DNA of 64,000 nucleotides from Listeria monocytogenes ATCC 19117 (GCF_000307025.1 NC_018584.1:1798001-1862000); one strand, 5' to 3'; positions 16,411 through 30,482 are shown, counted from the stretch's first letter. The notes: generated from the sequence alone by a model not told the origin. Program-made: numbers and translations.

Positions 16411-17338
16411 TATTTTCTTTTATGAATAAATCAGTTGCGGGGATGTCATCTACACTTGCGAAAAATTCGATATGTTGTCTTAAATTGCGGAATTCCATTG
16501 GCGTTTCCCCACCAAGCTCCCCGTCAAGGTTAATTAACATCTTATCTTCTGAGTTAACAATCACTTTTTCGGATTTTACATAAATAACATTAGGTTCTTT
16601 AATATGATCTCCTCGAAGCGCCAGTGTGACTAAACGGATAAATTCGGCTAAATTTACTTTTTTCACGATAATAAGTGAAAATTTACCGTCGTCTAACTTG
16701 GCATCTGGGGCGATTTTTTCAAAGCCACCAATGGAATTAGTTAATCCTAATAGGAAAAACATCACTTCCCCTTCAAATACGCCTTGATCATATTCTACTT
16801 TTACTTTGGTTGCTTTTAAGGATGGTAACATTTCGATACCTTTTAAATAATAAGCAAGTTGACCGAGCATTGTTTTTAGACGGCTAGGAACATCGTAAGT
16901 GAGTTCTGTTAAACGACCTCCGCCACCTATATTAATAAAATATGTTTCATTTGCTTTACCTATATCCATTGCTACACTTTGACCAGCTGCTATAATCTTC
17001 GTTGCTTTAATCACGTCTCTAGGCACATGTAAGGCTCTTGCAAAATCATTGGTTGTCCCGGTTGGTATAATCCCTACTTTGGGGCGATATTCTTTTTCAG
17101 CAATACCGTTAATAACTTCATTAATGGTTCCATCTCCGCCAGCTGCTACAACTAAATCGAATCGATCTCTTACAGCTTCTTCCGCAGCATGTTTGGCATC
17201 ATCTGGTTCTGCAGTTGTTGCGTGCGCAGATGTTACATAGCCTGCTTGCTCTAATATCGAAAGGACATCTGCAAGATTTTTCTTGATGATTTCTCTTCCA
17301 GATGTGGGATTATAAATAACTCGAGCGTGTTTTTGCAT
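16406..17338 (-). CDS. Diacylglycerol kinase, DgkB type
   Basis: A 310-residue soluble lipid kinase (DAGK catalytic domain). It phosphorylates diacylglycerol released by lipoteichoic-acid synthesis, so that it re-enters phospholipid synthesis. Visible motifs are YNPTSGRE at residues 8-15, GGDGTINEV near 66, GTTNDFARAL near 93 and the later PDAKLDDGKFSL. The frame opens at 17359, but AAGGAGAGG lies 9 nt before the ATG at 17338, giving MQKHARVIYNP, the usual start of the family. A terminator separates it from gatB upstream. Confidence 0.9.
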   Translation of the reverse strand: MQKHARVIYNPTSGREIIKKNLADVLSILEQAGYVTSAHATTAEPDDAKHAAEEAVRDRFDLVVAAGGDGTINEVINGIAEKEYRPKVGIIPTGTTNDFARALHVPRDVIKATKIIAAGQSVAMDIGKANETYFINIGGGGRLTELTYDVPSRLKTMLGQLAYYLKGIEMLPSLKATKVKVEYDQGVFEGEVMFFLLGLTNSIGGFEKIAPDAKLDDGKFSLIIVKKVNLAEFIRLVTLALRGDHIKEPNVIYVKSEKVIVNSEDKMLINLDGELGGETPMEFRNLRQHIEFFASVDDIPATDLFIKENS

Positions 17339-17444
17339 TATGTTCGTCCTCTCCTTCACTCAAACAGCGTTGTTCAAAAGAAAAGCGCGTTTTGACACAT
17401 GATAGTAATATTATAGCAAATTTAACTATAAATTCCTAATAAAT

Positions 17445-17480
17445 ATAAAAGCAGCGAGGCAAAATACCTCACTGCTACAT
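17445..17480 (-). terminator. Terminator after gatB
   Basis: GCAGTGAGG and CCTCGCTGC form a 9-bp stem followed by TTTTATATTT on the minus strand, right after the gatB stop. Confidence 0.8.
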
Positions 17481-17483
17481 TGT

Positions 17484-18914
17484 TTAACGTTTGTTCATTT
17501 CTTCTAGTAATAATTTATTAACCATTGGTGGGTTTGCTTGCCCTTTGGTTACTTTCATTACTTGGCCAACTAAGAATCCAACCGCACGATCCTTACCATT
17601 TTTGAAGTCGACAATAGATTGCTCATTGTTATCTAGAATTTCGCTAATGATAGTGCGTAAAGCTCCTTCATCGGAAATTTGGACAAGTCCTTTGTCTTTT
17701 ACTACTTGCTCTGCATCGCCACCATTTTGCGCTAATTCGCGGAAAACTTTTTTAGCGATTTTAGAAGAAATAGTACCAGCTTCGATTAATTTAATCATGC
17801 CAGCAAGGTTTTCAGGAGTTAGTCCTGTTTCATGAAGTTCTTTTTGTTCTGCGTTTAAGTAGGCAGAAACTTCGCCCATTAGCCAGTTTGATGCTTGTTT
17901 CGCATCTGCTCCAGCTGCAAGAGTTGCTTCAAAAAAGTCAGACATTTCTTTTGTAAGCGTGAGAACCATTGCATCATATGCTGGCAAACCAAGATCGTTA
18001 ATGTAACGAATTTGACGTTTGTCTGGAAGTTCAGGAATTTCTGCACGAATACGTTCTTTCCAAGCGTCATCAATAAATAAATCTACTAAATCTGGTTCTG
18101 GGAAATAACGATAATCGTCGGATCCTTCTTTAATTCGCATCAAAGAGGTTTTTCCAGTTGCTTCTTCAAAACGACGAGTTTCTTGTTCGATAATCCCGCC
18201 AGACTTAAGCACTTCAGCTTGGCGTTTTTCTTCATATTCGATACCTTTACGTACGTTGTTGAAGGAGTTTAGGTTTTTAAGTTCTGTTTTTACGCCAAAT
18301 TCTTCTTGGCCGATTGGTCGGATAGAAATATTGGCGTCACAGCGCATTGAACCTTCTTCCATTTTCACATCGGATACGCCAGTGTATTGAATGATAGATT
18401 TTAATTTTTCTAAGTAGGCATAAGCTTCTTCTGCAGAACGAATGTCTGGTTCTGAAACGATTTCGATAAGTGGTGTTCCTTGACGGTTAATATCCACTAA
18501 CGAATAACCATGAGAAGTATGGGTATTTTTCCCAGCATCTTCTTCTAAATGAAGACGAGTGATGCCAATTTTTTTCTTTTTACCGCCAACTTCGATTTCA
18601 ATCCAGCCATGTTCGCCAATTGGTTTATCGAATTGAGAAATTTGGTATGCTTTCGGATTATCTGGATAAAAATAGTTTTTACGGTCGAATTTTGTATGTT
18701 TAGCAATTTCACAGTTAATCGCCATAGCCGCTTTCATACCAAATTCCACTGCACGTTTATTTAAAACTGGTAAAACACCTGGCATACCTAAGTCTACCAC
18801 GGTTGTATTTGTATTTGGTTCTGCTCCAAAATGAGCTGGCGCAGAAGAAAATATTTTTGAATTGGTTTTTAACTCTACGTGAACCTCAAGTCCAATAACT
18901 GTTTCAAAATTCAT
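17484..18914 (-). CDS. gatB: Asp-tRNA(Asn)/Glu-tRNA(Gln) amidotransferase subunit B
   Basis: A 476-residue subunit that binds misacylated tRNA and phosphorylates and amidates it using ammonia from GatA. The signature motifs [10 protein letters not shown] (6-15), [19 protein letters not shown] (about 81-99) and [14 protein letters not shown] (about 182) are intact. The C-terminal YqeY-like tail domain (about 330-476) is present. It is the last gene of gatC-gatA-gatB, spaced 11 bp from gatA. The presence of GatCAB fits an organism that makes Gln-tRNA, and possibly Asn-tRNA, indirectly. Confidence 0.96.
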   Translation of the reverse strand: MNFETVIGLEVHVELKTNSKIFSSAPAHFGAEPNTNTTVVDLGMPGVLPVLNKRAVEFGMKAAMAINCEIAKHTKFDRKNYFYPDNPKAYQISQFDKPIGEHGWIEIEVGGKKKKIGITRLHLEEDAGKNTHTSHGYSLVDINRQGTPLIEIVSEPDIRSAEEAYAYLEKLKSIIQYTGVSDVKMEEGSMRCDANISIRPIGQEEFGVKTELKNLNSFNNVRKGIEYEEKRQAEVLKSGGIIEQETRRFEEATGKTSLMRIKEGSDDYRYFPEPDLVDLFIDDAWKERIRAEIPELPDKRQIRYINDLGLPAYDAMVLTLTKEMSDFFEATLAAGADAKQASNWLMGEVSAYLNAEQKELHETGLTPENLAGMIKLIEAGTISSKIAKKVFRELAQNGGDAEQVVKDKGLVQISDEGALRTIISEILDNNEQSIVDFKNGKDRAVGFLVGQVMKVTKGQANPPMVNKLLLEEMNKR

Positions 18915-18925
18915 TGCTACGCCTC

Positions 18926-20377
18926 CTATAAGTTTGGTTTTTCTTTATGGAATGTTGTTTCTTGTTCAAAAGCATGCGCTACTTTGTAAAGTAAGGATTC
19001 TTCAAAGTAGTTACCGATAATTTGCAAGCCAACTGGTAAACCATCCGAGAATCCACAAGGAACAGAAATAGCTGGTACGCCTGCTAAGTTAATTGGAACA
19101 GTCAAAATATCATTGGAATACATTGTAATTGGATCATTAATCATTCCGTCAATTTTAAATGCTGTTGTCGGGGAACTAGGTCCGATAATAACATCATAGT
19201 TTTCAAATACATTAACAAAGTCTTGCTTAATTAACGTACGCGCTTGTTGTGCTTTTTTGTAGTAAGCATCGTAATAACCAGAGCTTAACGCATATGTTCC
19301 AAGCATAATACGACGTTTTACTTCATCGCCAAAGCCTTCAGAACGAGTTTTTGTATAAAGTTCTTCTAAAGTAGTTGCGTTTGGAGAACGGTATCCGTAA
19401 CGAACGCCGTCAAAACGAGATAGATTAGAAGAAGCTTCACTAGATGCTAAAATGTAATAACTTGCTACACCGTATTCAGAATGAGGTAAAGAAACTTCAT
19501 CCCAAGTAGCGCCCAGTTTTTCGAGTGTTTTAAGCGCATCTAATACAGCTTGTTTGACACCAGGATCTACGCCTTCACCAAGATACTCTTTTGGAACACC
19601 GATGCGTAAGCCTTTAATATCACCTGTTAAGCTATCTGAGAAACGTTCTACTGGTTGGTTAATCGATGTAGAATCATTCGCATCTAAACCAGAAATAGCT
19701 TCTAATAAATAAGCGTTGTCTTCTACATTTTTTGTAATTGGGCCGATTTGGTCTAAAGAAGACGCAAAGGCAATTAAACCAAAACGAGATACACGGCCAT
19801 ATGTAGGTTTCATTCCGACTACCCCACAAAAAGCTGCTGGTTGGCGAATCGATCCACCAGTGTCACTACCAAGCGAGAATAAAACTTCGCCTGCTGCAAC
19901 TGCGGATGCACTACCACCTGAAGAACCACCAGGAACTCTTGATAAATCCCATGGGTTATGTGTTTTGTGGAAATACGATGTTTCTGTCGAAGATCCCATC
20001 GCAAATTCATCCATGTTTAATTTTCCGATATTAATTGTTTGCGCATTTTTTAATTTAGAAACGACGGTCGCATCATAAATTGGATCGAAGTTTTCTAAAA
20101 TTTTACTTGCTGCTGTTGTACGTAAGTTTTTTGTCACGATATTATCTTTAATCCCAATTGGAAGACCAGAAAGCATGTTGTTTGGATCTATGCCCGCATC
20201 TCCAAGTTCTTCTGCGACACCAAATGCTGCCTCTTTATTTAAAGTAATAAAAGAACCAACTTTGTCCTCTACAGATTCAATTCGGTTGAAAGATTCTGAT
20301 ACTAAATCGAATGGTGAAATCTCTTTTTTAACTAATTTATCATGTAGTTCTTTTACTGAAAAATCAAATAAACCCAA
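18926..20377 (-). CDS. gatA: Asp-tRNA(Asn)/Glu-tRNA(Gln) amidotransferase subunit A
   Basis: A 483-residue amidase that hydrolyses glutamine to supply ammonia to GatB. The amidase-signature triad is visible: Lys in PIGIKDNI (about 77), cis-Ser in the GGSSGGSA loop (about 151), and the nucleophile Ser in [12 protein letters not shown] (about 175). It lies between gatC and gatB in one unit. Length and motifs are normal. Confidence 0.96.
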   Translation of the reverse strand: MGLFDFSVKELHDKLVKKEISPFDLVSESFNRIESVEDKVGSFITLNKEAAFGVAEELGDAGIDPNNMLSGLPIGIKDNIVTKNLRTTAASKILENFDPIYDATVVSKLKNAQTINIGKLNMDEFAMGSSTETSYFHKTHNPWDLSRVPGGSSGGSASAVAAGEVLFSLGSDTGGSIRQPAAFCGVVGMKPTYGRVSRFGLIAFASSLDQIGPITKNVEDNAYLLEAISGLDANDSTSINQPVERFSDSLTGDIKGLRIGVPKEYLGEGVDPGVKQAVLDALKTLEKLGATWDEVSLPHSEYGVASYYILASSEASSNLSRFDGVRYGYRSPNATTLEELYTKTRSEGFGDEVKRRIMLGTYALSSGYYDAYYKKAQQARTLIKQDFVNVFENYDVIIGPSSPTTAFKIDGMINDPITMYSNDILTVPINLAGVPAISVPCGFSDGLPVGLQIIGNYFEESLLYKVAHAFEQETTFHKEKPNL

Positions 20378-20400
20378 AATATTTTCCCTCCTTAGCCTAT

Positions 20401-20694
20401 TTATTGTTCCATAATTGTCGGTACTTTGAACATGCCATCTTGTTCATCAGGCGCATTTTTTAGTACTTCTTTGCGATCCAACCCTTTTGTTGCCACATCT
20501 TCACGTAATACGTTTGATACGTCGATTGCATGGCTGGTAGGTTCTACATTCGTTGTATCTAATGTATTTAATTGCTCTACTAGCTCAATAATTTTACCAA
20601 GCTGACCAGCGAAGGCTGTTGCTTCTGTTTCTGATACTTCTAGTTTGGCAAGATTTGCTACTTTTTCTACTGTTTCTTTTGATATATTTGACAA
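20401..20694 (-). CDS. gatC: Asp-tRNA(Asn)/Glu-tRNA(Gln) amidotransferase subunit C
   Basis: A 97-residue small subunit that wraps around GatA and stabilises the GatCAB complex. It has the [14 protein letters not shown] start, the [15 protein letters not shown] middle and the C-terminal [11 protein letters not shown] typical of GatC. It is the first gene of the operon, 23 bp before gatA. A strong SD (AAAAAGGAGGA) precedes it. Confidence 0.95.
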   Translation of the reverse strand: MSNISKETVEKVANLAKLEVSETEATAFAGQLGKIIELVEQLNTLDTTNVEPTSHAIDVSNVLREDVATKGLDRKEVLKNAPDEQDGMFKVPTIMEQ

Positions 20695-20818
20695 AATGCC
20701 ATCCTCCTTTTTAGTGGTACTTACTACGCGGTAGTGCTTCCCGCCTGTTAAAAATGGGAAGAACTGTCCTCTCCTGCATAATTATACAACAGGAAAGAAC
20801 AATTCGCATTGTTTTTTA
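20695..20818 (-). promoter_or_regulatory. gatCAB promoter region with leader hairpins
   Basis: On the minus strand TATAAT occupies 20786-20781 without a good -35. Between it and gatC the leader can form CTTCCC/GGGAAG and ACTACCGCGTAGT hairpins. No known riboswitch consensus is evident. Confidence 0.4.
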
Positions 20819-23952
<3,134 letters not shown>

Positions 23953-23971
23953 TCACCTGCTTTTTCCAAAT

Positions 23972-26167
23972 TTATACTTTTTCAATTGGCGCAAATTCTG
24001 CGAGCAATCGTTTGACGCCAGTTGGGCTCGGGAATGCAATATCTAGTTCCATTCCGCTACCTTCCCCTTTGACACTGACGACTGTTCCTACGCCCCATTT
24101 TTTATGACTGGCTTTATCGCCGACTGTCCAACCAAGCGTTTCTGCTCCAGAGGATTTATACGCAGTAGTTGTTTTTTGTGGCATACGCGGTTTGGCATAT
24201 GGTTTGTCTGCTTTTAATTTGTTTTCATTACCTAACTCAAGTAAGTCTCGAGGTATTTCTCCAATAAAACGAGATTCCTGATTAGAGGACGGACGACCAT
24301 AAAGCATCCGCGAATAAGCGCTCGTTAGGAAAAGTTCTTCTTCCGCTCGAGTAATACCAACGTAAGCAAGTCGACGCTCTTCTTCCATTTCATCTTCCTC
24401 ATAAATGGCTCTAGAATGTGGGAAAATCCCTTCTTCCATCCCAACCAAAAAGACAACTGGGAATTCTAGCCCTTTGGCAGAGTGAAGTGTCATCAGTGTG
24501 ACAGCCCCGTTTTGTTCTTCATTGTCTTCTTCTAACTTATCGACGTCAGCAACGAGTGCTAAATCAGTTAAAAAGGCAATTAACGTTTTATCGTCATTTT
24601 CCTTTTCAAAGTTTTGTGTTACAGATAAAAACTCGTCGATATTTTCTAAACGTGTTTGCGCTTCAATGGTTCGTTCATTTTTTAGCATTGCGCGGTAGCC
24701 TGTTTTTTCAAGGATTTCTTCTACGAGTTCGGTTACGGATAAGAAATCTTGCATTTGCGTGAAGCCGCGAATCAAATCATGAAACGCAACTAAGTCTTTG
24801 CTTATTTTAGGCGAAATTCCCGCTAGTTCGATGCGGTTAAGGACTTCAAACAAGCTCAAATCATATGTGGTCGCCACATTATTTAGTTTATCTAAAGTAC
24901 CTGGTCCAACGCCGCGTTTTGGAACGTTAACGATACGTGTCAAACTAATATCGTCTTCATTATTACTAATCAGACGTAAATACGCCAAAATGTCTTTGAT
25001 TTCTTTTCTGTCATAGAACTTCGTGCCGCCGACCATCGTGTATGCCATATTTGACTTCATGAAATATTCTTCCATGACACGGGACTGGGCGTTAGTTCTA
25101 TAAAGAATCGCAAAGTCAGAAAGTGGTCGATTCGAGTTATTTACTTCTTCTTGAATTTTCATAACTACATAGGCCGCTTCTTCTTTTTCCGTTAATGCTT
25201 TATGATAAAAAATCTTTTTCCCTTCTGCGTTACTTGTCCAAAGATTTTTCGGTTTACGATTACCATTATTTTCGATAACACGGTTTGCCGCTTCTAAAAT
25301 ACGTTTTGTCGAACGGTAATTTTCTTCTAGCAAAATGGTTTTCGCATTGGGGTAATCTTTTTCGAAGGACATGATGTTACTAATGTCCGCCCCGCGCCAA
25401 CCATAAATAGATTGATCCGAGTCACCTACGACGCATAAGTTTTTGAAACGAGAAGCAAGCTGTTTCACGAGTAAATACTGCGCGTGGTTGGTATCTTGGT
25501 ACTCATCCACGTGAATATACTGAAATTTACGTTGATAATATTCTAAAACATCGGGCACACGTTCAAATAATTGAATGGTGACCATAATTAAATCATCAAA
25601 ATCGAGTGCTTGATTTTTCTTAAGTTTCTTCTCGTATTTTTCATAGACTTCGCCGACCATTTTGTCATAGAAACCACTTGCTTCTTTAATATATTCGCTT
25701 GCAGTTATCAGTTCATTTTTGGCATTGCTAATAGAAGCCAAAATCCCCCGTGGCTCAAACTTCTTAGGGTCAACATTCTTTTCTTTCAAAATGCCTTTAA
25801 TAACCGATAATTGGTCACTGCCATCTAAAATAGTAAAATTACGTTCATAGCCAATCCGGTCAATATCGCGACGTAAAATTCGTACGCACATCGAGTGAAA
25901 AGTAGATATCCAAATAGATTCTGCTTCTCCGCCCATTAAATTGCCAATCCGTGACTTCATCTCGCGAGCCGCTTTGTTCGTAAACGTAATCGCTAAAATA
26001 TTATAAGGATTTACACCACGTTCTCTCACTAAATAAGCTATCCGATGGGTCAAAACTCGTGTTTTCCCACTTCCGGCACCAGCCATAATTAATAAAGGTC
26101 CTTCTGTACTTTCTACTGCTCTTCGTTGTTCCGGATTCAATCCGTCCACTAATTCTTTTGCATTCAA
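23972..26167 (-). CDS. pcrA: ATP-dependent DNA helicase PcrA (UvrD/Rep family)
   Basis: A superfamily 1A helicase of about 730 residues for repair and plasmid rolling-circle replication. Motif I is [14 protein letters not shown] near residue 31, motif II is [12 protein letters not shown], motif III is [14 protein letters not shown], and motifs IV-VI include [14 protein letters not shown] and YVGITRAEE. The C-terminal Tudor-like tail ([14 protein letters not shown]) binds RNA polymerase in Bacillus. The frame opens at 26191. AGGAG directly before the ATG at 26173 fits better with the TTG at 26167 (7 nt spacing); the start is therefore uncertain by a few codons. Confidence 0.95.
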   Translation of the reverse strand: MNAKELVDGLNPEQRRAVESTEGPLLIMAGAGSGKTRVLTHRIAYLVRERGVNPYNILAITFTNKAAREMKSRIGNLMGGEAESIWISTFHSMCVRILRRDIDRIGYERNFTILDGSDQLSVIKGILKEKNVDPKKFEPRGILASISNAKNELITASEYIKEASGFYDKMVGEVYEKYEKKLKKNQALDFDDLIMVTIQLFERVPDVLEYYQRKFQYIHVDEYQDTNHAQYLLVKQLASRFKNLCVVGDSDQSIYGWRGADISNIMSFEKDYPNAKTILLEENYRSTKRILEAANRVIENNGNRKPKNLWTSNAEGKKIFYHKALTEKEEAAYVVMKIQEEVNNSNRPLSDFAILYRTNAQSRVMEEYFMKSNMAYTMVGGTKFYDRKEIKDILAYLRLISNNEDDISLTRIVNVPKRGVGPGTLDKLNNVATTYDLSLFEVLNRIELAGISPKISKDLVAFHDLIRGFTQMQDFLSVTELVEEILEKTGYRAMLKNERTIEAQTRLENIDEFLSVTQNFEKENDDKTLIAFLTDLALVADVDKLEEDNEEQNGAVTLMTLHSAKGLEFPVVFLVGMEEGIFPHSRAIYEEDEMEEERRLAYVGITRAEEELFLTSAYSRMLYGRPSSNQESRFIGEIPRDLLELGNENKLKADKPYAKPRMPQKTTTAYKSSGAETLGWTVGDKASHKKWGVGTVVSVKGEGSGMELDIAFPSPTGVKRLLAEFAPIEKV

Positions 26168-26231
26168 TTGCATTCTCCTATACACCACCATACAAACATT
26201 TGTTCTTATTTTATCATACTACACTTTATAA

Positions 26232-26921
26232 TCAAACCGTTTTCTTCCTAAAAATAGTTGCGGTTTCTAGTGCTTTTTCTAAATCTTCATAAATAATATT
26301 GCCAACAATAATCGTATCCGCATATTTTGCCATTTCAGCAGCTTGTTCTTTTGAACGTATTCCGCCCCCATACCAAAATTTTGTATTACTTAATGCGGCA
26401 CTTGCTTTTCTTACAACCTCTGGATCTCCGTACATGCCGCTATATTCGACATAAAAAATGGGCAGATGAAATATATTCTCTGCTAACCGCGCATAGGCAA
26501 CGATGTCTTCGTCCGTTAAATCGGTCTTCGCTTCTGTTAAATGAGCCACTTTTGCATCTTTATTTAAAATAACGTAGCCTTCTGCTGTGACTCGTTTCCA
26601 AGGAATAAATGCTCCCATTTCTTTGATTAACTCCTGGTGTAAACCGTGTGTCCATTTACTATTTTCTGTATTCAACACTACTGGAATTAAAAAATGGTCT
26701 GCTTCAGGTAAAATCATGGATTCGTTGCTTATTTCAAGGAAAATCGGCAAGTCCGTTTCACCTAATAATTCGTAGAGCTTTTGGACTGCTTCGATTTGTA
26801 CATTATCCGTCCCACCAATAATAAATCCATTGGTTCCAGAATGGACGAGCTTCGTTAGATCATTCATTGGTAAATTCTTTGCTGGGTCTAACTTGAATAA
26901 ATGCTTCATTTGCTCCTCCAA
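26232..26921 (-). CDS. pcrB: Heptaprenylglyceryl phosphate synthase
   Basis: A 229-residue TIM-barrel prenyltransferase that joins heptaprenyl diphosphate to glycerol 1-phosphate; the product is an archaeal-type ether lipid made by Bacillales. Phosphate-binding segments GGTDNVQ near residue 37, WYGGGIRSKEQA near 185 and DTIIVGNIIYED near 205 are present. The family name PcrB comes only from its place before pcrA. It is separated from pcrA by about 60 bp. Confidence 0.92.
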   Translation of the reverse strand: MEEQMKHLFKLDPAKNLPMNDLTKLVHSGTNGFIIGGTDNVQIEAVQKLYELLGETDLPIFLEISNESMILPEADHFLIPVVLNTENSKWTHGLHQELIKEMGAFIPWKRVTAEGYVILNKDAKVAHLTEAKTDLTDEDIVAYARLAENIFHLPIFYVEYSGMYGDPEVVRKASAALSNTKFWYGGGIRSKEQAAEMAKYADTIIVGNIIYEDLEKALETATIFRKKTV

Positions 26922-27022
26922 GTCTCTATAATGGGATATCTTATTATAGCATTAGTTACATTTCATCGCACCCTTACGACCAAAAATTTTAACTTTTTTT
27001 AAGCTTTTTTTACCAGTTGCTG

Positions 27023-27051
27023 TTGGGATAGCTTTTATTTTATGGTATGAT
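27023..27051 (+). promoter_or_regulatory. Promoter of the NSS symporter gene
   Basis: TTGGGA at 27023-27028, 17 bp, TATGAT at 27046-27051, about 65 bp before the start codon. Confidence 0.6.
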
Positions 27052-27115
27052 GAGGAAAATTTGATTTTATTAAGACTTCTGAGTATTTACATAGAAAAAA
27101 GGAAATGGGGATATT

Positions 27116-28471
27116 ATGCAAGAAAACAGAGAAGAATGGGGCTCAAAAGTCGGGTTTATATTAGCATCCGCTGGGTCCGCAATAGGAATTGGCGCGATTT
27201 GGAAACTGCCTTATGTGGCTGCAACTGCAGGAGGTGGCGCATTTTTCTTATTGTTTTTAGTTTTAACTTTACTCGTTGTGATGCCACTTTTAATTGCAGA
27301 ATTTGTGATTGGACGAGGCTCTGGCGGAGATGCTGTTCAAGCTTATAAAACACTCGCGCCCGGAACAAAGTGGAATTTACTTGGAAAATTAGGCGTTGTA
27401 GGCGCAAGTATTTTATTTTCGTTTTATAGCGTAGTTGGTGGTTGGATTATCACTTACTTAATTAAAACACTTGCTGGCGGGATTGCTGGCGAAAATCAAG
27501 CAAGTCTGCTGCATGATTTCCAAGTGACGACAGCTAACCCGTGGATATCAGTTGGCGCAACGATTCTCTTTATTTTACTAAATGTCATTGTTATTAGCCG
27601 CGGAGTTGTTAGTGGAATTGAAAAAATGAGTAAGTTTATGATGCCAGCTCTATTTATTTTATTTATTGTTTTAATTATCAGGTCCTTAACACTACCTGGT
27701 GCGATGGAAGGTGTCGCATTTTTCTTACGTCCAGATTTTAGTCATTTCACAGCGCAAACGGTTCTTATAACGCTTGGTCAGGCCTTCTTCTCACTCAGTG
27801 TGGGGATTTCAGTAATGGTGACCTATAGTTCTTATTTAAATCGGTCGACTAGTTTACCGCAGTCTGCCATTTCGGTTTCGCTTATGAATGTGTTTGTGTC
27901 GCTTCTTGCGGGATTGGCCATTTTCCCGGCAGCATTTTCGTTTAATATTACACCAGATGCGGGACCTGGATTGCTATTCGTTATTTTACCTTCGATTTTC
28001 AATCAAATGCCCTTTGGGATGTTGTTCTTTATTATTTTCTTGATTTTATTCTTATTCGCCGCATTAACCTCTAGTTTCTCGATGCTTGAAGCAACGGTTG
28101 CGCCACTGATGAATGCGGGTGTTAATCGTAAAAAAGCAAGTCTTTGGATGGGGCTCGTGATTGTCTTGATGGCTATTCCAAGTGCGCTTAGTTTTGGCGT
28201 TTGGAGCGATGTTCAGATTTTCGGACTAAGTATTTTTGATGCTGCCGATTATCTTGTGTCGAATATTATCTTGCCAGTTGGTGCTTTATTTATCGCAATT
28301 TTCGTTGGTTACCGATTACCTCGTGAATTACTTTTAAAAGAATTTACCACAAGCAGCCATTTTGGAAAAAAAGTGTTTATTCTTTGGCTCTTTCTTATTA
28401 AATATATTGCACCAATCGCGATTATTTTCGTCTTCCTCTCCGCAACTGGTTTAATCGATTTTCTGTTTTAA
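27116..28471 (+). CDS. Sodium:neurotransmitter-symporter (NSS) family transporter
   Basis: A 451-residue, about 11-12-helix sodium-coupled transporter of the LeuT/MhsT fold, probably importing a hydrophobic or aromatic amino acid. The N-terminal WGSKVGFILASAGSAIGIGAIWKLPY stretch (about 7-33) contains the unwound helix 1 sodium and substrate site, and FFLLFLVLTLLVVMPLLIAEFVIGRGSGG follows. Helix 6 has LGQAFFSLSVGISVMVTYSSY. It is monocistronic, one of few plus-strand genes here, with its own promoter and a terminator shared with the gene opposite. Confidence 0.9.
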   Translation: MQENREEWGSKVGFILASAGSAIGIGAIWKLPYVAATAGGGAFFLLFLVLTLLVVMPLLIAEFVIGRGSGGDAVQAYKTLAPGTKWNLLGKLGVVGASILFSFYSVVGGWIITYLIKTLAGGIAGENQASLLHDFQVTTANPWISVGATILFILLNVIVISRGVVSGIEKMSKFMMPALFILFIVLIIRSLTLPGAMEGVAFFLRPDFSHFTAQTVLITLGQAFFSLSVGISVMVTYSSYLNRSTSLPQSAISVSLMNVFVSLLAGLAIFPAAFSFNITPDAGPGLLFVILPSIFNQMPFGMLFFIIFLILFLFAALTSSFSMLEATVAPLMNAGVNRKKASLWMGLVIVLMAIPSALSFGVWSDVQIFGLSIFDAADYLVSNIILPVGALFIAIFVGYRLPRELLLKEFTTSSHFGKKVFILWLFLIKYIAPIAIIFVFLSATGLIDFLF

Positions 28472-28472
28472 C

Positions 28473-28513
28473 AAAAAAAGCAATCCGCTAAGTTTTTAGC
28501 GAGATTGCTTTTC
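28473..28513. terminator. Bidirectional terminator between convergent genes
   Basis: AAGCAATC...GATTGCTT with an inner CGCTAA/TTAGCG stem, flanked by A-run and T-run. It serves the symporter (plus) and the small membrane protein (minus). Confidence 0.8.
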
Positions 28514-28768
28514 TTATATTGCCATAAGGACAATGCTTGTTACACAAATCAAGATTCCACTAAGGCCAATCGCCGTACCAATTGCTCGTTTTTCTCTAAC
28601 ATTAGCAAGTGTCGTGAAAATAAAACAAATAATAAAGACCCAGTGCCACAGTAAAGAAAAATCAAGCCCCGTGCCAGTGGCAATCATATTAATCACAAAA
28701 TAAATAACTGCAAGCGCAAGAATAGAGATGATGACAATCTGATAGGTTTTACTATTAAACTTTTTCAA
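28514..28768 (-). CDS. Small membrane protein, 84 aa
   Basis: I do not recognise a named family. Three hydrophobic segments fill nearly the whole protein (about 10-32, 36-55 and 64-83), with KKFNSK at the N-terminus and a RKRAIG-like basic loop (REKRA) between segments 2 and 3. It follows the YerC gene by 16 bp and is probably cotranscribed with it. Confidence 0.7.
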   Translation of the reverse strand: MKKFNSKTYQIVIISILALAVIYFVINMIATGTGLDFSLLWHWVFIICFIFTTLANVREKRAIGTAIGLSGILICVTSIVLMAI

Positions 28769-28784
28769 TATAATCCCTACAATC

Positions 28785-29081
28785 TTATTCTGGCTTCGTC
28801 ATTCTTGAAAATACTACATCATACATATCATTACCATAATGAAGTGAACGTTTTACACGTGAAATAGTTGCTGTACTTGCCCCAGTTTCAGATTCAATCA
28901 CATTATATGTTTTTCCATCATGAAGCATTTTTGCTACTTGGAAACGTTGAGCCATGGACTGTATTTCATTCACTGTACAAACATCATCAAAAAAAGCATA
29001 ACATTCTTCTAAATTCTCGAGCGTTAAAATCCCTTGGAAGAATTCATCCAATCCTTGTCCACGCAACTTCTCTATTTGCAT
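28785..29081 (-). CDS. TrpR-like regulator, YerC/YecD family
   Basis: A 98-residue protein of the TrpR superfamily with the helix-turn-helix in YNVIESETGASTATISRVKRSLHYG (about 58-82). Family members of this length occur in Firmicutes next to pcrB/pcrA-type genes; their target is not well established. The frame opens at 29120, but GGAGG 7 nt before the ATG at 29081 gives MQIEKLRGQGLDEFF, the usual family start. It lies downstream of the purine operon, separated by a terminator. Confidence 0.85.
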   Translation of the reverse strand: MQIEKLRGQGLDEFFQGILTLENLEECYAFFDDVCTVNEIQSMAQRFQVAKMLHDGKTYNVIESETGASTATISRVKRSLHYGNDMYDVVFSRMTKPE

Positions 29082-29172
29082 ATCTTTACCTCCAAATAAT
29101 CTCATATATCCTACTTTCATATTTTAACGTACCAACGCGTAAAACACAAACGTTTCTCTTCACTTAATGAAC

Positions 29173-29216
29173 AAAAAAAGTACTATCTAGGAATTTATCC
29201 TTGAGATAGTACTTTT
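29173..29216 (-). terminator. Terminator of the purine operon
   Basis: AAAAGTACTATCTCAAGGA and TCCTAGATAGTACTTTT form a long stem followed by a T-run on the minus strand just past the purD stop. Confidence 0.85.
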
Positions 29217-29219
29217 CAA

Positions 29220-30482
29220 TTATTCTGCTTTTGTGCCAATATCAATTCGATAAAAGAAATTCGGGTTATCTAGTTTTTGCATTTCTGGATAAAGTAATGT
29301 GCGTGCATCAGTCATCGTTTCTGCTTCTTTTGCTAGTAGCAAGACGCGTCCACCATCAGAAATAAAATCGTCATTTTCATCTTGTTTTGTACCTGCATGA
29401 TAAATCGCTACATCTTCTGCAACATCATTTAGACCAGTTAATTTGTTTCCTTTTTCATAATGCTCTGGATAACCGGCGCTTGCTAGGACAACTCCTAGCG
29501 TAATCCCTGATTTTTTAAAGCGCACATCTGGTTTTTCGTTATGGAGTAAAGCGTCTATCAGTGCTGCAAAATCACTCTCTAAACGAGGCAAAACAACTTG
29601 TGTTTCCGGATCACCAAAGCGTGCGTTAAACTCAATTACTTTTGGGCCTTCTGCGGTTAAGATAAGCCCAGCATAGAGAATTCCGCGGAAATAACGACCT
29701 TCTTTTACCATTCCTTTTGCAGCTGGAAGAAGAATTTTTTCGACAGCTTCGTCTACTACTGTTTCAGAAATATGTGGTACCGGAGAATAAGCTCCCATTC
29801 CGCCAGTATTTGGTCCTTTATCGCCTTCATAAGCGCGTTTATGATCTTGCGCGATAGCCATTGGATAAACTTCTTCCCCATTTACAAACGCCATCAATGA
29901 AAACTCTTCTCCCGCTAAAAAGTCCTCGATAACGACCTTGAGAGATGCGTCACCGAATTTTTCTTCTAGCATCATATCTTTTAATGCAAGAACTGCTTCT
30001 TCCATTTCTAACGCTACAGTGACTCCTTTTCCAGCAGCGAGTCCATCTGCTTTAATGACGATTGGCACTCCTCGCTCATCCAAGTATGCTTTCGCTTCCG
30101 CATAATCGGTGAAGGTTTTTGATGCTGCGGTTGGAATAGCATATTTCTCCATAAATTGTTTCGCAAAATCTTTGCTGCCTTCAATTAATGCTGCATTTGC
30201 TTTTGGACCGAATGCTTTAATTCCAGCTTCTTCGAGAGCATCGACAACGCCTTCTAAAAGAGGCACTTCAGGCCCAACAATAACAAAAGCAATTTCTGCT
30301 TTTTTAGCAAAATCAATTAAACCAGCTTTATCCGTTTCAGAAATAGCTACGAGTTGGATGTTGTCTAAACGCATTCCGTCGTTTCCCGGAGCACAGTATA
30401 CATTTTCGACATTGTTGGATTCTAATAATTTTTTACTAATAGCATGTTCTCTACCACCGCTACCAACTACTAATAAGTTCAT
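29220..30482 (-). CDS. purD: Phosphoribosylamine-glycine ligase
   Basis: A 420-residue ATP-grasp enzyme, step 2 of purine synthesis: phosphoribosylamine plus glycine gives GAR. Motifs include VVGSGGREHA at residues 4-13, the ATP-grasp GPNTGGMGAYSP near 219, and the metal-binding EFNARFGDPETQ near 283. It is the last gene of purEKBCSQLFMNHD, 24 bp after purH, and is followed by the operon terminator. Confidence 0.97.
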   Translation of the reverse strand: MNLLVVGSGGREHAISKKLLESNNVENVYCAPGNDGMRLDNIQLVAISETDKAGLIDFAKKAEIAFVIVGPEVPLLEGVVDALEEAGIKAFGPKANAALIEGSKDFAKQFMEKYAIPTAASKTFTDYAEAKAYLDERGVPIVIKADGLAAGKGVTVALEMEEAVLALKDMMLEEKFGDASLKVVIEDFLAGEEFSLMAFVNGEEVYPMAIAQDHKRAYEGDKGPNTGGMGAYSPVPHISETVVDEAVEKILLPAAKGMVKEGRYFRGILYAGLILTAEGPKVIEFNARFGDPETQVVLPRLESDFAALIDALLHNEKPDVRFKKSGITLGVVLASAGYPEHYEKGNKLTGLNDVAEDVAIYHAGTKQDENDDFISDGGRVLLLAKEAETMTDARTLLYPEMQKLDNPNFFYRIDIGTKAE

